Source: DATLGB01 sp038232275
Lineage (GTDB): Bacteria > Actinomycetota > Thermoleophilia > Solirubrobacterales > Solirubrobacteraceae
DNA length: 64,000 nucleotides
Assembly: GCA_038232275.1 (NCBI GenBank)
Contig: JBBSIC010000002.1
Coordinates: 39,504 to 103,503, forward strand
Reading direction: 5' to 3'
Shown: positions 9,865-17,013 of the stretch, in pieces
How the letters are laid out: every line of letters begins with the position of its first letter
Position numbering within the stretch: position 1 is the first letter of the stretch
Made by a program: the position numbers and the translations under genes
The notes under the pieces: generated by a model
Told to the model about the DNA's origin: nothing
What the model saw: only the letters and a program-made list of their open reading frames with translations
Databases searched by the model: none

Positions 9865-9890
9865 GGGCTCTCCATCGAAACTTGGCCCGA

Positions 9891-9919
9891 GACCGGGGGA
9901 GCGATGTGCTCCCCCGGTC
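9891..9919. terminator. Hairpin, likely bidirectional terminator
   Basis: A perfect 12-bp stem (GACCGGGGGAGC with GCTCCCCCGGTC) closes a 5-base loop. It sits between the convergent DUF59 and secreted-protein genes. No T-tract follows on either side, so if it terminates transcription it does so by strength of the stem. Confidence 0.6.
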
Positions 9920-9956
9920 CGTGCCTGGGCCGCCGTGGTGGCGGCTGTGAGGGCTG

Positions 9957-11414
9957 CTACCGCGGTGGGAACTGCGAATTGGGCGCGGGGGATGCGAGGT
10001 TCGCGCGCGGGGGCTTGGCCGTGAAGCCGATGACCGCGCAGTTGATGTTCACGCCGACAGACCCGTAGGGAGCCGGCTGGCCGGTGGCGGGATCGACGCC
10101 GGTCAGCAGGTCGGGCCGCTGCGCCGCGAGGTTGAAGACCTCGACCTCGTCGGTCTGGCGGCGGTTGAGCCCGGCCTTCACGGCCTTGTCGGTCCACAGT
10201 CCGAGCTGCGCGTCCCACAGCGGGCTGTAGGCCTGAGCGTGACGCGGGTCGGACTCGGTGGGGAAGTCACCGAACACATTGAGGAGGTCGCCACCGTTGC
10301 GCAGCGCGTCGATCAACTCCGTGTCGCCGGCCGCGGCGTCGTGACCGATCAGGCCGTCCTTGGCCAGGTGGACGAACCCCTGCGCCTGTGGGTTGCCGGT
10401 GCCGGTCTGCCCGTTGATGAACCCGAACAGCCGCTCGCGGGCGGAGCCGAGGAAGTCGTCGCCACCGTTGGTCGCGGCGTGATCGAGCGCGGGAACGTAC
10501 GTGCCGCGCTCGAGGACCGCGGTCAGCGGCTGACCGGCGTCCGTGCTGAGGTAGAGGATCGGCTGCCCGGCGTCGAAGCCCTTCACCAGCAGCAGGTCGG
10601 CCCAGGACTCGTTGAACTGCCCCTGAGGCGCCGGCTTGGCGATGTGAATGCCAAGGACCCGCTCACCGGTGTTGCGGTGGTGGGTGACGTCGAACGGACC
10701 GTCTCCAACGGCCACGATCGGGGCGTTGTAAACGACTGGAGACCCCTCGATCCGGATGAACGGGCTATAGCCGGGGCCGGCTACGGCGCCGGGCTTGAAG
10801 TTGGCGAGCGGGAAGCCGTTCGGTCCGCGTTGGGCGACGCGGTTGGGACTGAAATCGGGCACGCCCGCGAAGTCGATCACACCCGGCCCGAAGCGGTTGT
10901 CTGCCGGCGCGGGGTTCTCGAGCTTGACGGTCTGCACGCACTCGGGGCAGCCGTTGGCCACGTTGTTCAGCTTGGGGGCGTAGTTGACCCCAAGGTCGTG
11001 GGCGAGGCCGGAGTCGGAGGCGTCGAGCAGCACGTACCAGACCTTGGTGCCGTCCGGCGCCTTGCCCGGGTACAGCGGCAGCCGCACGGTGTCGTCGTCC
11101 AGATTGACCTGCAGTGCGCTCTCGGTGGTGAGGTGGTCGCGCGGGAGGAGACCGCTGAGCTGCCCAAGACCGGCGGCGGATCCTGCGTGGTCGGCCTTGT
11201 GCGCCCGATGCCGGGAGCGGTGCTTGGCGTGGCGGTGGTGCTTGGCGTGTGCGCCGGTCGTCGCCACCCCGACGCTGGGAAGGCTGAGCAGGGCAGAACA
11301 GGCGACCGCCGCCGCGAGTACGGTCGGCAGCGCGATCCGCGCATGCCTGGATCTGGCGACGGACGGCAACGTCCCGTTCGCGGCTCGGCCAGGGTCGACG
11401 GTCGATGGAGACAC
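9957..11414 (-). CDS. Secreted protein of unknown function, on a direct-repeat-flanked insert
   Basis: The GTG at 11414 is chosen because AGGAGGAG lies at ribosome-site distance upstream, giving 485 residues. Residues 1 to about 45 form a signal peptide with a long N-region (hydrophobic run LPTVLAAAVACSALLSLP). A His/Lys/Arg-rich segment follows (HAKHHRHAKHRSRHRAHK). The rest is a soluble globular region with motifs such as VWYVLLDASDSG, YSPFIRIEGSPVVYNAP and GFVHLAKDGLIGHD. Two cysteines in NGCPECVQ and a final NINC could pair outside the cell. The basic histidine patch might bind metal or anionic polymer; that is inference. I do not recognise the family. Confidence 0.7.
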   Translation of the reverse strand: MSPSTVDPGRAANGTLPSVARSRHARIALPTVLAAAVACSALLSLPSVGVATTGAHAKHHRHAKHRSRHRAHKADHAGSAAGLGQLSGLLPRDHLTTESALQVNLDDDTVRLPLYPGKAPDGTKVWYVLLDASDSGLAHDLGVNYAPKLNNVANGCPECVQTVKLENPAPADNRFGPGVIDFAGVPDFSPNRVAQRGPNGFPLANFKPGAVAGPGYSPFIRIEGSPVVYNAPIVAVGDGPFDVTHHRNTGERVLGIHIAKPAPQGQFNESWADLLLVKGFDAGQPILYLSTDAGQPLTAVLERGTYVPALDHAATNGGDDFLGSARERLFGFINGQTGTGNPQAQGFVHLAKDGLIGHDAAAGDTELIDALRNGGDLLNVFGDFPTESDPRHAQAYSPLWDAQLGLWTDKAVKAGLNRRQTDEVEVFNLAAQRPDLLTGVDPATGQPAPYGSVGVNINCAVIGFTAKPPRANLASPAPNSQFPPR

Positions 11415-11643
11415 TCGCTCCTCCTCGATTGCGGATTGGACTGATGGGTCGATCCGTAGTGTTGATCGGCGCCCCAGCGTTACGAGATCGATCCGTCCGC
11501 CTTCGCAAGACCTTGATCGGGCCGGGTTGGCACGACACCCGGAGGACGGGCGGAGCGGATGATCACCCGCGTCGAACAGCCGGGTGAGCAGCGCGCCGAT
11601 GGTTGACGTCGCGAGCACAACTGGCTCCGACAGGACGGCGCGT
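11415..11643. other. Upstream region of the secreted-protein gene
   Basis: No gene is seen here. The segment must contain the promoter for the minus-strand secreted-protein gene; the ribosome site AGGAGGAG lies just before its GTG. No convincing -35/-10 pair was found. It ends exactly at the second copy of the 29-bp repeat. Confidence 0.4.
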
Positions 11644-11672
11644 ACGCGAAGTTCGCCCTCGGCTACTGAGCC
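11644..11672. repeat. 29-bp direct repeat, copy 2
   Basis: This is identical to 9836-9864. On the minus strand it provides the last codons and TAG stop of the WS/DGAT gene. So each copy supplies the end of one of two convergent genes, as expected if the ancestral genes overlapped at their stops and the site was duplicated on insertion of the intervening DNA. Confidence 0.9.
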
Positions 11673-13195
11673 TTGCTCGTCCGCTTCGCCGAGCGGGACT
11701 TCCCGGCGCCTGACTTCTTGGCGCGTTGGCGCTTACGCGCGGGCGCGGCCTTCGGCTCGGGCGTGCACGCCCGAGCGGCCGTGACCAGCTCCGCGAGCGA
11801 CTCCTCGATGAGCTCCGCCAGCGTGGAGAGGTCAGCGAGCGCGTCGTAGTCGCCGAGCAGCCCGAAGTCGATGCCCCCGTCGTAGGACATGATCGCGATC
11901 GCCAGGGCGTGGTGCTCCGGCAGGAAGGCGATCGGGAAGAGGTCGACGAGGCGGCGGCCGAGGATGTACAAGGGGAATTGCGGCCCGGGGACGTTGGTCA
12001 CGATCACGTTGAACAGGCGCGTGGAGAAGTTCAGCCGCGACGCCTGGGCGAGGATCGTGGGCGGCGCGAACTGCTGCACGCCGGCGAGCACCTCGGCGCC
12101 GACCGCCTGCTTTGAGTCCTTCAGGCCGTCCATCGCCTGCTTGACCACGCGCAGCCGCGCGACGGGATCCTCGATGTAGACGGGCAGCGGGCCGCGCATC
12201 ACGGTGATGCGGTTGCCCAGCGACCCCTGGTCGTGCTGGGTGCGCACCGACACCGGGACCAGCGCGCGCAGCTCCAGGCCCTCGGTGCGCACCCCGCGCA
12301 GGCGCAGCCAGCGGCGCAGCGCGCCCGCGACGACCGTGAGCACGACGTCATTGACGGTGCCGCCGAAGGCGTTCTTGACCGCCTTGAAGTCCGCCAGCTC
12401 GCAGCGCACGAGCTCGAGGCGCCGGTGCGGCCCGATCGGCACGTTGAGCGGCGTCTGGGGCGCTGGGTTCAGCCCGGCCCACACCAGCTCGCCGACGCCT
12501 TCGGCGGCCTCGCGCGCGACCGCGAGCGCCTGGCCGGGGTGCGACGCCGCCTCGGCGGCCCGCGCGGTCAGCTCGAAGGGCGTGCGCACGAGCGCCCGCA
12601 CGCCCTTGGCGGCGAGCTCGAGCGCCGACGGCTCGCGGTGCGGGATCCACGCGGCCTCGGGATGCCCGGTCGCGGCGTCCGGCTCGGGAATGAGATCGAA
12701 TATGACCGTGGCCAGATCCACGCCTGAGACACCGTCGACGAGCGCGTGGTGGGTCTTGGAGATCAGCGCGAAGCGGCTCCGATCGGCTTCGCCGCCACCG
12801 CCTTCGGCTCCGTGCAGGCCCTCGACCAGCCACATCTCCCACAGCGGCTTCGCGCGGTCGAGCTGCTGGGAGAAGATCCGCGCCGCCAGCGCGCGCAGCT
12901 GGTCCGGCCGGCCGGGCGCCGGGAGCGCGGTGTGGCGCACGTGGTAGGAGAGGTTGAACGCGGGGTCGTCGACCCACAGGGGCCGGCCGGTCTCGAGCGG
13001 CGGGACCGCGAGCTTGTGCCGATAGCGCGGGACGAGATGCAGCCGGCTGCGGATGTGCGCGGCGAAGTCGTCGTAGCTGGGCGGCGGGCCCTCGAGGATC
13101 ATGAGCGCGCCGATGTGCATGTGCGACGCGTCGCCCTCCTGGGCGAGAAAGGACGCGTCCACCGCGCTGAGCCGGTCGCCGTGCGCCTGCGCCAT
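11663..13195 (-). CDS. Wax ester synthase/diacylglycerol acyltransferase (WS/DGAT)
   Basis: This 510-residue protein has the catalytic HHxxxDG motif (HHALVDG, His149-His150-Asp154) of bacterial WS/DGAT enzymes. It also has the family's opening LSAVDASFLAQEGDASHMHIGAL and the later PVSVRTQHDQGSLGNR and NVIVTNVPGP segments. It transfers fatty acyl groups from acyl-CoA to diacylglycerol or fatty alcohols at the membrane to make storage lipid. The last 45 residues are a Lys/Arg/Ala-rich tail (KAAPARKRQRAKK), unusual for the family and histone-tail-like; it might bind nucleic acid or lipid-body surface. The ATG at 13195 is chosen from the conserved N terminus. The stop codon lies inside the 29-bp repeat. 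Confidence 0.9.
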   Translation of the reverse strand: MAQAHGDRLSAVDASFLAQEGDASHMHIGALMILEGPPPSYDDFAAHIRSRLHLVPRYRHKLAVPPLETGRPLWVDDPAFNLSYHVRHTALPAPGRPDQLRALAARIFSQQLDRAKPLWEMWLVEGLHGAEGGGGEADRSRFALISKTHHALVDGVSGVDLATVIFDLIPEPDAATGHPEAAWIPHREPSALELAAKGVRALVRTPFELTARAAEAASHPGQALAVAREAAEGVGELVWAGLNPAPQTPLNVPIGPHRRLELVRCELADFKAVKNAFGGTVNDVVLTVVAGALRRWLRLRGVRTEGLELRALVPVSVRTQHDQGSLGNRITVMRGPLPVYIEDPVARLRVVKQAMDGLKDSKQAVGAEVLAGVQQFAPPTILAQASRLNFSTRLFNVIVTNVPGPQFPLYILGRRLVDLFPIAFLPEHHALAIAIMSYDGGIDFGLLGDYDALADLSTLAELIEESLAELVTAARACTPEPKAAPARKRQRAKKSGAGKSRSAKRTSKAQ

Positions 13196-13225
13196 CGGGC
13201 CAGAGCGTACAGTTCGCCCGATGGC

Positions 13226-14413
13226 GTGGGACTTCCCGGCGGACCCGGCCCCGAGCGATTGATCGGCCCCGACCGCATCCGCGCGGCACTGCGCGAGGCC
13301 GGCCTCGGCGCCTGGGTGCTCTACGACTTCCGCGGCTCCAACCCGGTGCTGTGGGAGCTGCTCGGCGCCGCGCCCCCCGGCACGACGCGGCGGCTCGTGC
13401 TGGTCGCGCCGGCCGACCGCGATCCCGTGCTGATCGCGAGCGCGCTCGACGAGGAGCTCGTCGCCGGCCTCGGCGTCGCGCTCGCGGTCTACCGCGGCTG
13501 GGAGGAGCTCTTCGCGGTGCTGGCCGAGCACGTCCCCGCGAGCGGGCGCGTGGCGATGGAGTACTCCCCGCGCAACGCCCTGCCCGCCGTCGGCTGGGCG
13601 GACGCCGGCGCGGTCGAGCTGGTCCGCTCGCTGGGCGCCGAGGTCGTCTCCTCGGGGGACCTCTTCCAGGCCGTGGCCGCCGCGTGGGATGCCGAGGCCG
13701 AGACCTCGCACCACGACGCCGTGCGCCACGTGCTGGAGATCCACGCGCTCGCGCGCGAGCACGCCCGCGGCGGTCTGGGCGCGGTCACCGAGGGAGAGGT
13801 CGCCCGGCGCATCCTCGACGAGATCGCCCGCCGCGGGCTCGAGACCGAGGGCGTCCCCGGCGTGGCCGTCGGCCCGCACTCCGGCAACCCGCACCACGAG
13901 CCGCGGCCGGACGCGGTCATCGGCCGCGACGCGGTGCTGCTGCTCGACGTCTGGGCGCGGCGCCCCGGGCCGCGCAACGTCTTCGGCGACGTCACCTGGA
14001 TGAGCTTCACCGGCGCCGACGTCCCCGACCGCGTCCGGGATGTCTGCGCCGCGGTCGCGGCCGGGCGCGACGCCGCGCTCGCCCTGCTGCGCGGGCGCGA
14101 AGGGCTGCGCGGCTTCGAGGTCGACCGCGCCTGCCGCGCCGCGATCGCGGCGGCCGGCTTCGGCCACGGGATCGTGCACCGCACGGGGCACTCGCTCGGT
14201 CCGGGCCCGCGCCTGCACGGCCTCGGCGCCAACGTCGACGACTTCGAGACCCACGACGACCGCGCGCTCGCCCCGGGCACGGGCTTCACGATCGAGCCCG
14301 GCGTCTACCTGCCGGAGTTCGGCGTGCGCCTGGAGTGCGACGTGCACCTGCACCCGCGACGCGGCCCGGTCGTCACGACGCCCTTGCAGTCCGCGGTTCA
14401 GCCGTTCGAGTAG
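13226..14413 (+). CDS. M24 family metallopeptidase (Xaa-Pro peptidase-like)
   Basis: The N-terminal half (about 1-170) looks like the creatinase-type domain and the C-terminal half is the pita-bread M24 fold. Metal-site segments visible are LLLDVWARRPG, FGDVTWM, HRTGHSLG, FTIEPGVYLPEFGVRLE and the final Glu. Most M24 enzymes use Asp, Asp, His, Glu, Glu. They release N-terminal residues next to proline or act on related amidinohydrolase substrates. GTG 13226 gives 395 residues; TTG 13259 (LIGPDRIRAAL) is an equally reasonable start. The gene is divergent from WS/DGAT with only about 30 bases between, so the promoters must overlap. ispH follows 33 bases downstream. Confidence 0.8.
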   Translation: MGLPGGPGPERLIGPDRIRAALREAGLGAWVLYDFRGSNPVLWELLGAAPPGTTRRLVLVAPADRDPVLIASALDEELVAGLGVALAVYRGWEELFAVLAEHVPASGRVAMEYSPRNALPAVGWADAGAVELVRSLGAEVVSSGDLFQAVAAAWDAEAETSHHDAVRHVLEIHALAREHARGGLGAVTEGEVARRILDEIARRGLETEGVPGVAVGPHSGNPHHEPRPDAVIGRDAVLLLDVWARRPGPRNVFGDVTWMSFTGADVPDRVRDVCAAVAAGRDAALALLRGREGLRGFEVDRACRAAIAAAGFGHGIVHRTGHSLGPGPRLHGLGANVDDFETHDDRALAPGTGFTIEPGVYLPEFGVRLECDVHLHPRRGPVVTTPLQSAVQPFE

Positions 14414-14446
14414 GCGATCTCGAGGCCCGCTCTACACTCGAAAGCG

Positions 14447-15421
14447 ATGACGCCCGCGACGCTTTCGACCCCCGACAAGCTCCTGCTGGCGGCTCCGCGC
14501 GGCTACTGCGCAGGTGTCGATCGCGCCGTTCAAAGCGTCGAGCGGGCGCTCGAGCTGTACGGGCCGCCGGTCTACGTGCGCAAGGAGATCGTCCACAACA
14601 AGCACGTGGTGGAGGAGCTGCGTGAACGCGGCGCCGTCTTCGTCGACGAGCTCGACGACTCGATCCCCGAGGGCGCCGTCACGGTCTTCTCCGCCCACGG
14701 CGTCTCCCCGGCGGTGCACGCCGACGCCGAGGGGCGCGGTCTGCAGACCATCGACGCGACCTGCCCGCTGGTGACCACGGTGCACCGCGAGGCCGTCAAG
14801 TTCGCCGCCGAGGGCTACACGATCGTGCTGATCGGCCACGCCGGCCACGAGGAGGTCGAGGGGACGATGGGGGAGGCGCCCGAGCACATCGTGCTCGTCG
14901 AGACCGAGGCCGACGTCGACACGCTCGAGGTCGCCGATCCGTCCCGCGTCTCCTACATCTCCCAGACCACGCTGTCGGTCGACGAGACGCGCACGATCAT
15001 CGGCCGGCTGCGGGAGAAGTTCCCCGCCATCACCGGGCCGCGCACCGACGACATCTGCTACGCCACCACGAACCGCCAGCTCGCCGTCAAGGAGATGGCC
15101 GTCCAGTGCGACCTCGTCCTGGTCATCGGCTCGCGCAACTCGTCGAACTCGCAGCGCCTCGTCGACGTCGCGCGCGACCTCGGCGCCGAGGCGCACCTGA
15201 TCGACAACGAGACCCAGGTGCGCGAGGAGTGGCTGCGCGACAAGCGCGTCGTCGGGATCACCTCGGGCGCGAGCGCGCCGGAGGGGCTCGTCCAGCGGCT
15301 CGTGGACTTCTTCCGCGAGCGCGGGACGGCGACGGTGGAGACGCTCGAGGTGCTGCGCGAGGATGTGCGCTTCATGCTCCCGAAGACGATCCGCCAGGCG
15401 CTCATCGCCCGCGACAGCTGA
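14447..15421 (+). CDS. ispH: 4-hydroxy-3-methylbut-2-enyl diphosphate reductase
   Basis: The 324-residue protein matches full-length IspH. The three cluster cysteines are in GYCAGVDRAV, DATCPLV and DDICYATTNRQ. Other family marks are VRKEIVHNKHVV, FSAHGVSP, HxGHEEVEGTMGE and SRNSSNSQRL. The enzyme uses a 4Fe-4S cluster to convert HMBPP to IPP and DMAPP in the last step of the MEP isoprenoid pathway. The DUF59 cluster-assembly protein is encoded 5 kb upstream, but I see no operon link. A TA module begins 75 bases after the stop. Confidence 0.97.
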   Translation: MTPATLSTPDKLLLAAPRGYCAGVDRAVQSVERALELYGPPVYVRKEIVHNKHVVEELRERGAVFVDELDDSIPEGAVTVFSAHGVSPAVHADAEGRGLQTIDATCPLVTTVHREAVKFAAEGYTIVLIGHAGHEEVEGTMGEAPEHIVLVETEADVDTLEVADPSRVSYISQTTLSVDETRTIIGRLREKFPAITGPRTDDICYATTNRQLAVKEMAVQCDLVLVIGSRNSSNSQRLVDVARDLGAEAHLIDNETQVREEWLRDKRVVGITSGASAPEGLVQRLVDFFRERGTATVETLEVLREDVRFMLPKTIRQALIARDS

Positions 15422-15479
15422 TCTCCGCTCGCGCCGCCTGGTGCGAGTATCGTCGCTTCAATACGTTGTGGATTGATGC

Positions 15480-15489
15480 TGATGTATCA
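15480..15489. promoter_or_regulatory. Small inverted repeat before the VapB-type antitoxin
   Basis: TGAT-GT-ATCA is a short inverted repeat just before the antitoxin ATG, overlapping the palindrome ATGCAT. Ribbon-helix-helix antitoxins usually repress their own promoter through such sites. The region is clearly AT-richer than its surroundings. The site is short, so confidence is low. Confidence 0.3.
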
Positions 15490-15496
15490 TGCATTC

Positions 15497-15760
15497 ATGG
15501 CTCTGCTCCAGATCCGAAACGTGCCGGATGAGATCCGCCGCGACCTGAAGGCCCGCGCGGCGGCGCAGGGCGAGTCGCTCAACGCCTACCTGCTCGACCT
15601 GCTCGAGCGAGACGTTGCACGCCCGACGGTCAAGGACGTCCTTGACCGTGCGGCTCGACGTGCCGGACGCGCGAGTGCATCCGCCGTCGATGTGCTGGAA
15701 GCAGCCCGGGGTGAGCGCGAGAATCAGGTGGGGGCGGGTCCGGTTCGTGATCGTCATTGA
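15497..15760 (+). CDS. VapB/FitA-type ribbon-helix-helix antitoxin
   Basis: Starting at the ATG at 15497, the protein has 87 residues. The N-terminal MALLQIRNVPDEIRRDLKAR and GESLNAYLLDLLE are the strand and two helices of an Arc/FitA-like DNA-binding domain. The C-terminal part should thread into the toxin's active site. An earlier in-frame ATG (15473) lies in the probable operator and is less likely. The end overlaps the start of the PIN-domain gene by about 14 bases, typical of TA pairs. Confidence 0.85.
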   Translation: MALLQIRNVPDEIRRDLKARAAAQGESLNAYLLDLLERDVARPTVKDVLDRAARRAGRASASAVDVLEAARGERENQVGAGPVRDRH

Positions 15761-16136
15761 CTGCGCGGCCGTGGTCGACGCGTTGACGGACGTCGACGGA
15801 ACGGACGATCTCCGGGCCTTTCTGGCCAGCGAGGAGCTCTGCGCGCCAGCGCTGCTGGACTACGAGGTCGTGTCGGCTCTGCGTGGCCTGACCCTCCGAG
15901 GGCATCTCACCGCCACGCGAGCCGAGGACGCCCTGACCGACTTCGATGACCTTGAGATCCATCGCTGGCGCTCGGGGGACGGTCTGCGTCGCCGAGCCTT
16001 CCAACTGCGGGACACCCTTTCGATGTACGACGCCGCGTACGTCGTCCTGGCCGAAGCGCTCGACTGCTCGTTGCTGACCCGCGACGTACAGCTCGCGCGG
16101 TCGTGTGGGCATCTCGTCCCCATCGAGGTCCTCTGA
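15747..16136 (+). CDS. VapC-type PIN-domain ribonuclease toxin
   Basis: From the GTG at 15747 the protein has 129 residues and a complete PIN domain. The acidic residues that bind Mg2+ are visible: Asp in VIVIDCAAVVDAL, Glu in LDYEVVSAL, Asp in SMYDAAYVVLAE and Asp in LLTRDVQLA. Such toxins cut RNA, often specific tRNAs or rRNA. The module is intact, unlike the second TA locus at 24.3-24.7 kb. A GTG about ten codons upstream could also be the start. Confidence 0.85.
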   Translation: MIVIDCAAVVDALTDVDGTDDLRAFLASEELCAPALLDYEVVSALRGLTLRGHLTATRAEDALTDFDDLEIHRWRSGDGLRRRAFQLRDTLSMYDAAYVVLAEALDCSLLTRDVQLARSCGHLVPIEVL

Positions 16137-16168
16137 GTTTCGCCGGTGGCGCCTGGCCTCCCGCGGAT

Positions 16169-16312
16169 GTGGGACTGACCACGCCCCGTCTCCAGCTGCG
16201 CCTGCCGCGATCGGCGTCAGCAAGTCGCTGGGCTACGAGGACGACGGCGTGGAGATCGCCACCCGCTACGGAGAGCGCGCGCTGGCGCGCGGCTTCCGGA
16301 TGTCGGCACCGC
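16169..16312 (+). pseudogene. Remnant of a GNAT acetyltransferase with a large internal deletion
   Basis: Two pieces of a GNAT enzyme are joined here. The first, VGLTTPRLQLRLPR in one frame, is a typical N-terminal first strand. The second, in another frame, is AIGVSKSLGYEDDGVE followed by GERALARGFRMS, which is the typical last helix and strand. The roughly 120 residues expected between them, including the acetyl-CoA pyrophosphate loop, are missing, and the frame changes at the junction (about 16195-16215). This cannot make a working enzyme. Confidence 0.65.
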
Positions 16313-16671
16313 AGACCGAGCGGCGAGGCTGGCCGGCCGTCAAGGGAGTCGGCGACGGCCTCCTCACGCTCTGTGGAGGAACGAACGTCGCAGGCCACCA
16401 GGCGCTACCGCTGGGCGGATATCCACACGCATGACGTACTCCGTCGCCGCGCCCGATCTCTTCACGACGTCGGTTCGGATCGTGCTGCACACCGCGGAGC
16501 GTGGCACTCCTTAGGGCTGAGACGCCGCCCGATAGAGCCGCCCACCGGCCGTAACTCCGCGGCCGGGGCTGCGATCGGTCCGACCACCCAGACACGTAGC
16601 ATCGCGACTCAGGTGCTGCAACGCCGACTCAGCCCAGTCTCGCCGGTTGTCGGCGAGTCGCCGCGCGGGGT
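16313..16671. other. Gap with no recognisable gene
   Basis: This lies between the GNAT remnant and a small minus-strand gene. Open frames here lack family-like sequence. Base use is less skewed to G/C at every third base than in real genes nearby, suggesting decayed DNA. Confidence 0.45.
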
Positions 16672-16911
16672 TCAGGCTGCGCGCTGCAGGTCAGAGCGCA
16701 GCGCGTCCGGCAATGCCATCTCGAATCCGAGCTTCCGGAGACCGCTGACCAGGGCAAGGAACTTCTCGCGTTTGACCTCCGCGTATGCGGAGGGATCGTC
16801 GGCGAGCTCGGCGATCCGGACGGCGTGGTACTTCGCGTACCAGGCGCCGGCGGCCCGTAGGGCCTCGATTTCGGCGGCAGTCAGCCCATCGAGTCGGTCG
16901 TCGCTGTTCAC
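16672..16911 (-). CDS. Small helical protein divergent from the restriction-modification gene
   Basis: From the GTG at 16911 the product has 79 residues: it opens NSDDRLDGLTAAEIEALRAA, then AWYAKYHAVRIAE, SAYAEVKREKFLALVSGLRKLGF and a short end. It is predicted helical, with a clear pattern of charged and hydrophobic positions and good coding character. It has no membrane segment or DNA-binding motif I can name. It is divergent from the large restriction-modification gene, with about 100 bases between, so it may be its partner or regulator; that is inference. Confidence 0.55.
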   Translation of the reverse strand: MNSDDRLDGLTAAEIEALRAAGAWYAKYHAVRIAELADDPSAYAEVKREKFLALVSGLRKLGFEMALPDALRSDLQRAA

Positions 16912-17013
16912 ACCCGGCACGCTATCTCCGGGTCCGGACGCGAGGATTGCCGTGCGCACCTTCTTCACGGTTGTTCCGGGGTTCTGATTCAGAGTCCGGG
17001 CGTTTCCCGTGAG

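Noticed and set aside
13196..14353. Upstream extension of the WS/DGAT frame to about 896 codons
   Set aside because: The extra part lies opposite the M24 peptidase and shows no protein family; the enzyme's true N terminus is clear at 13195.
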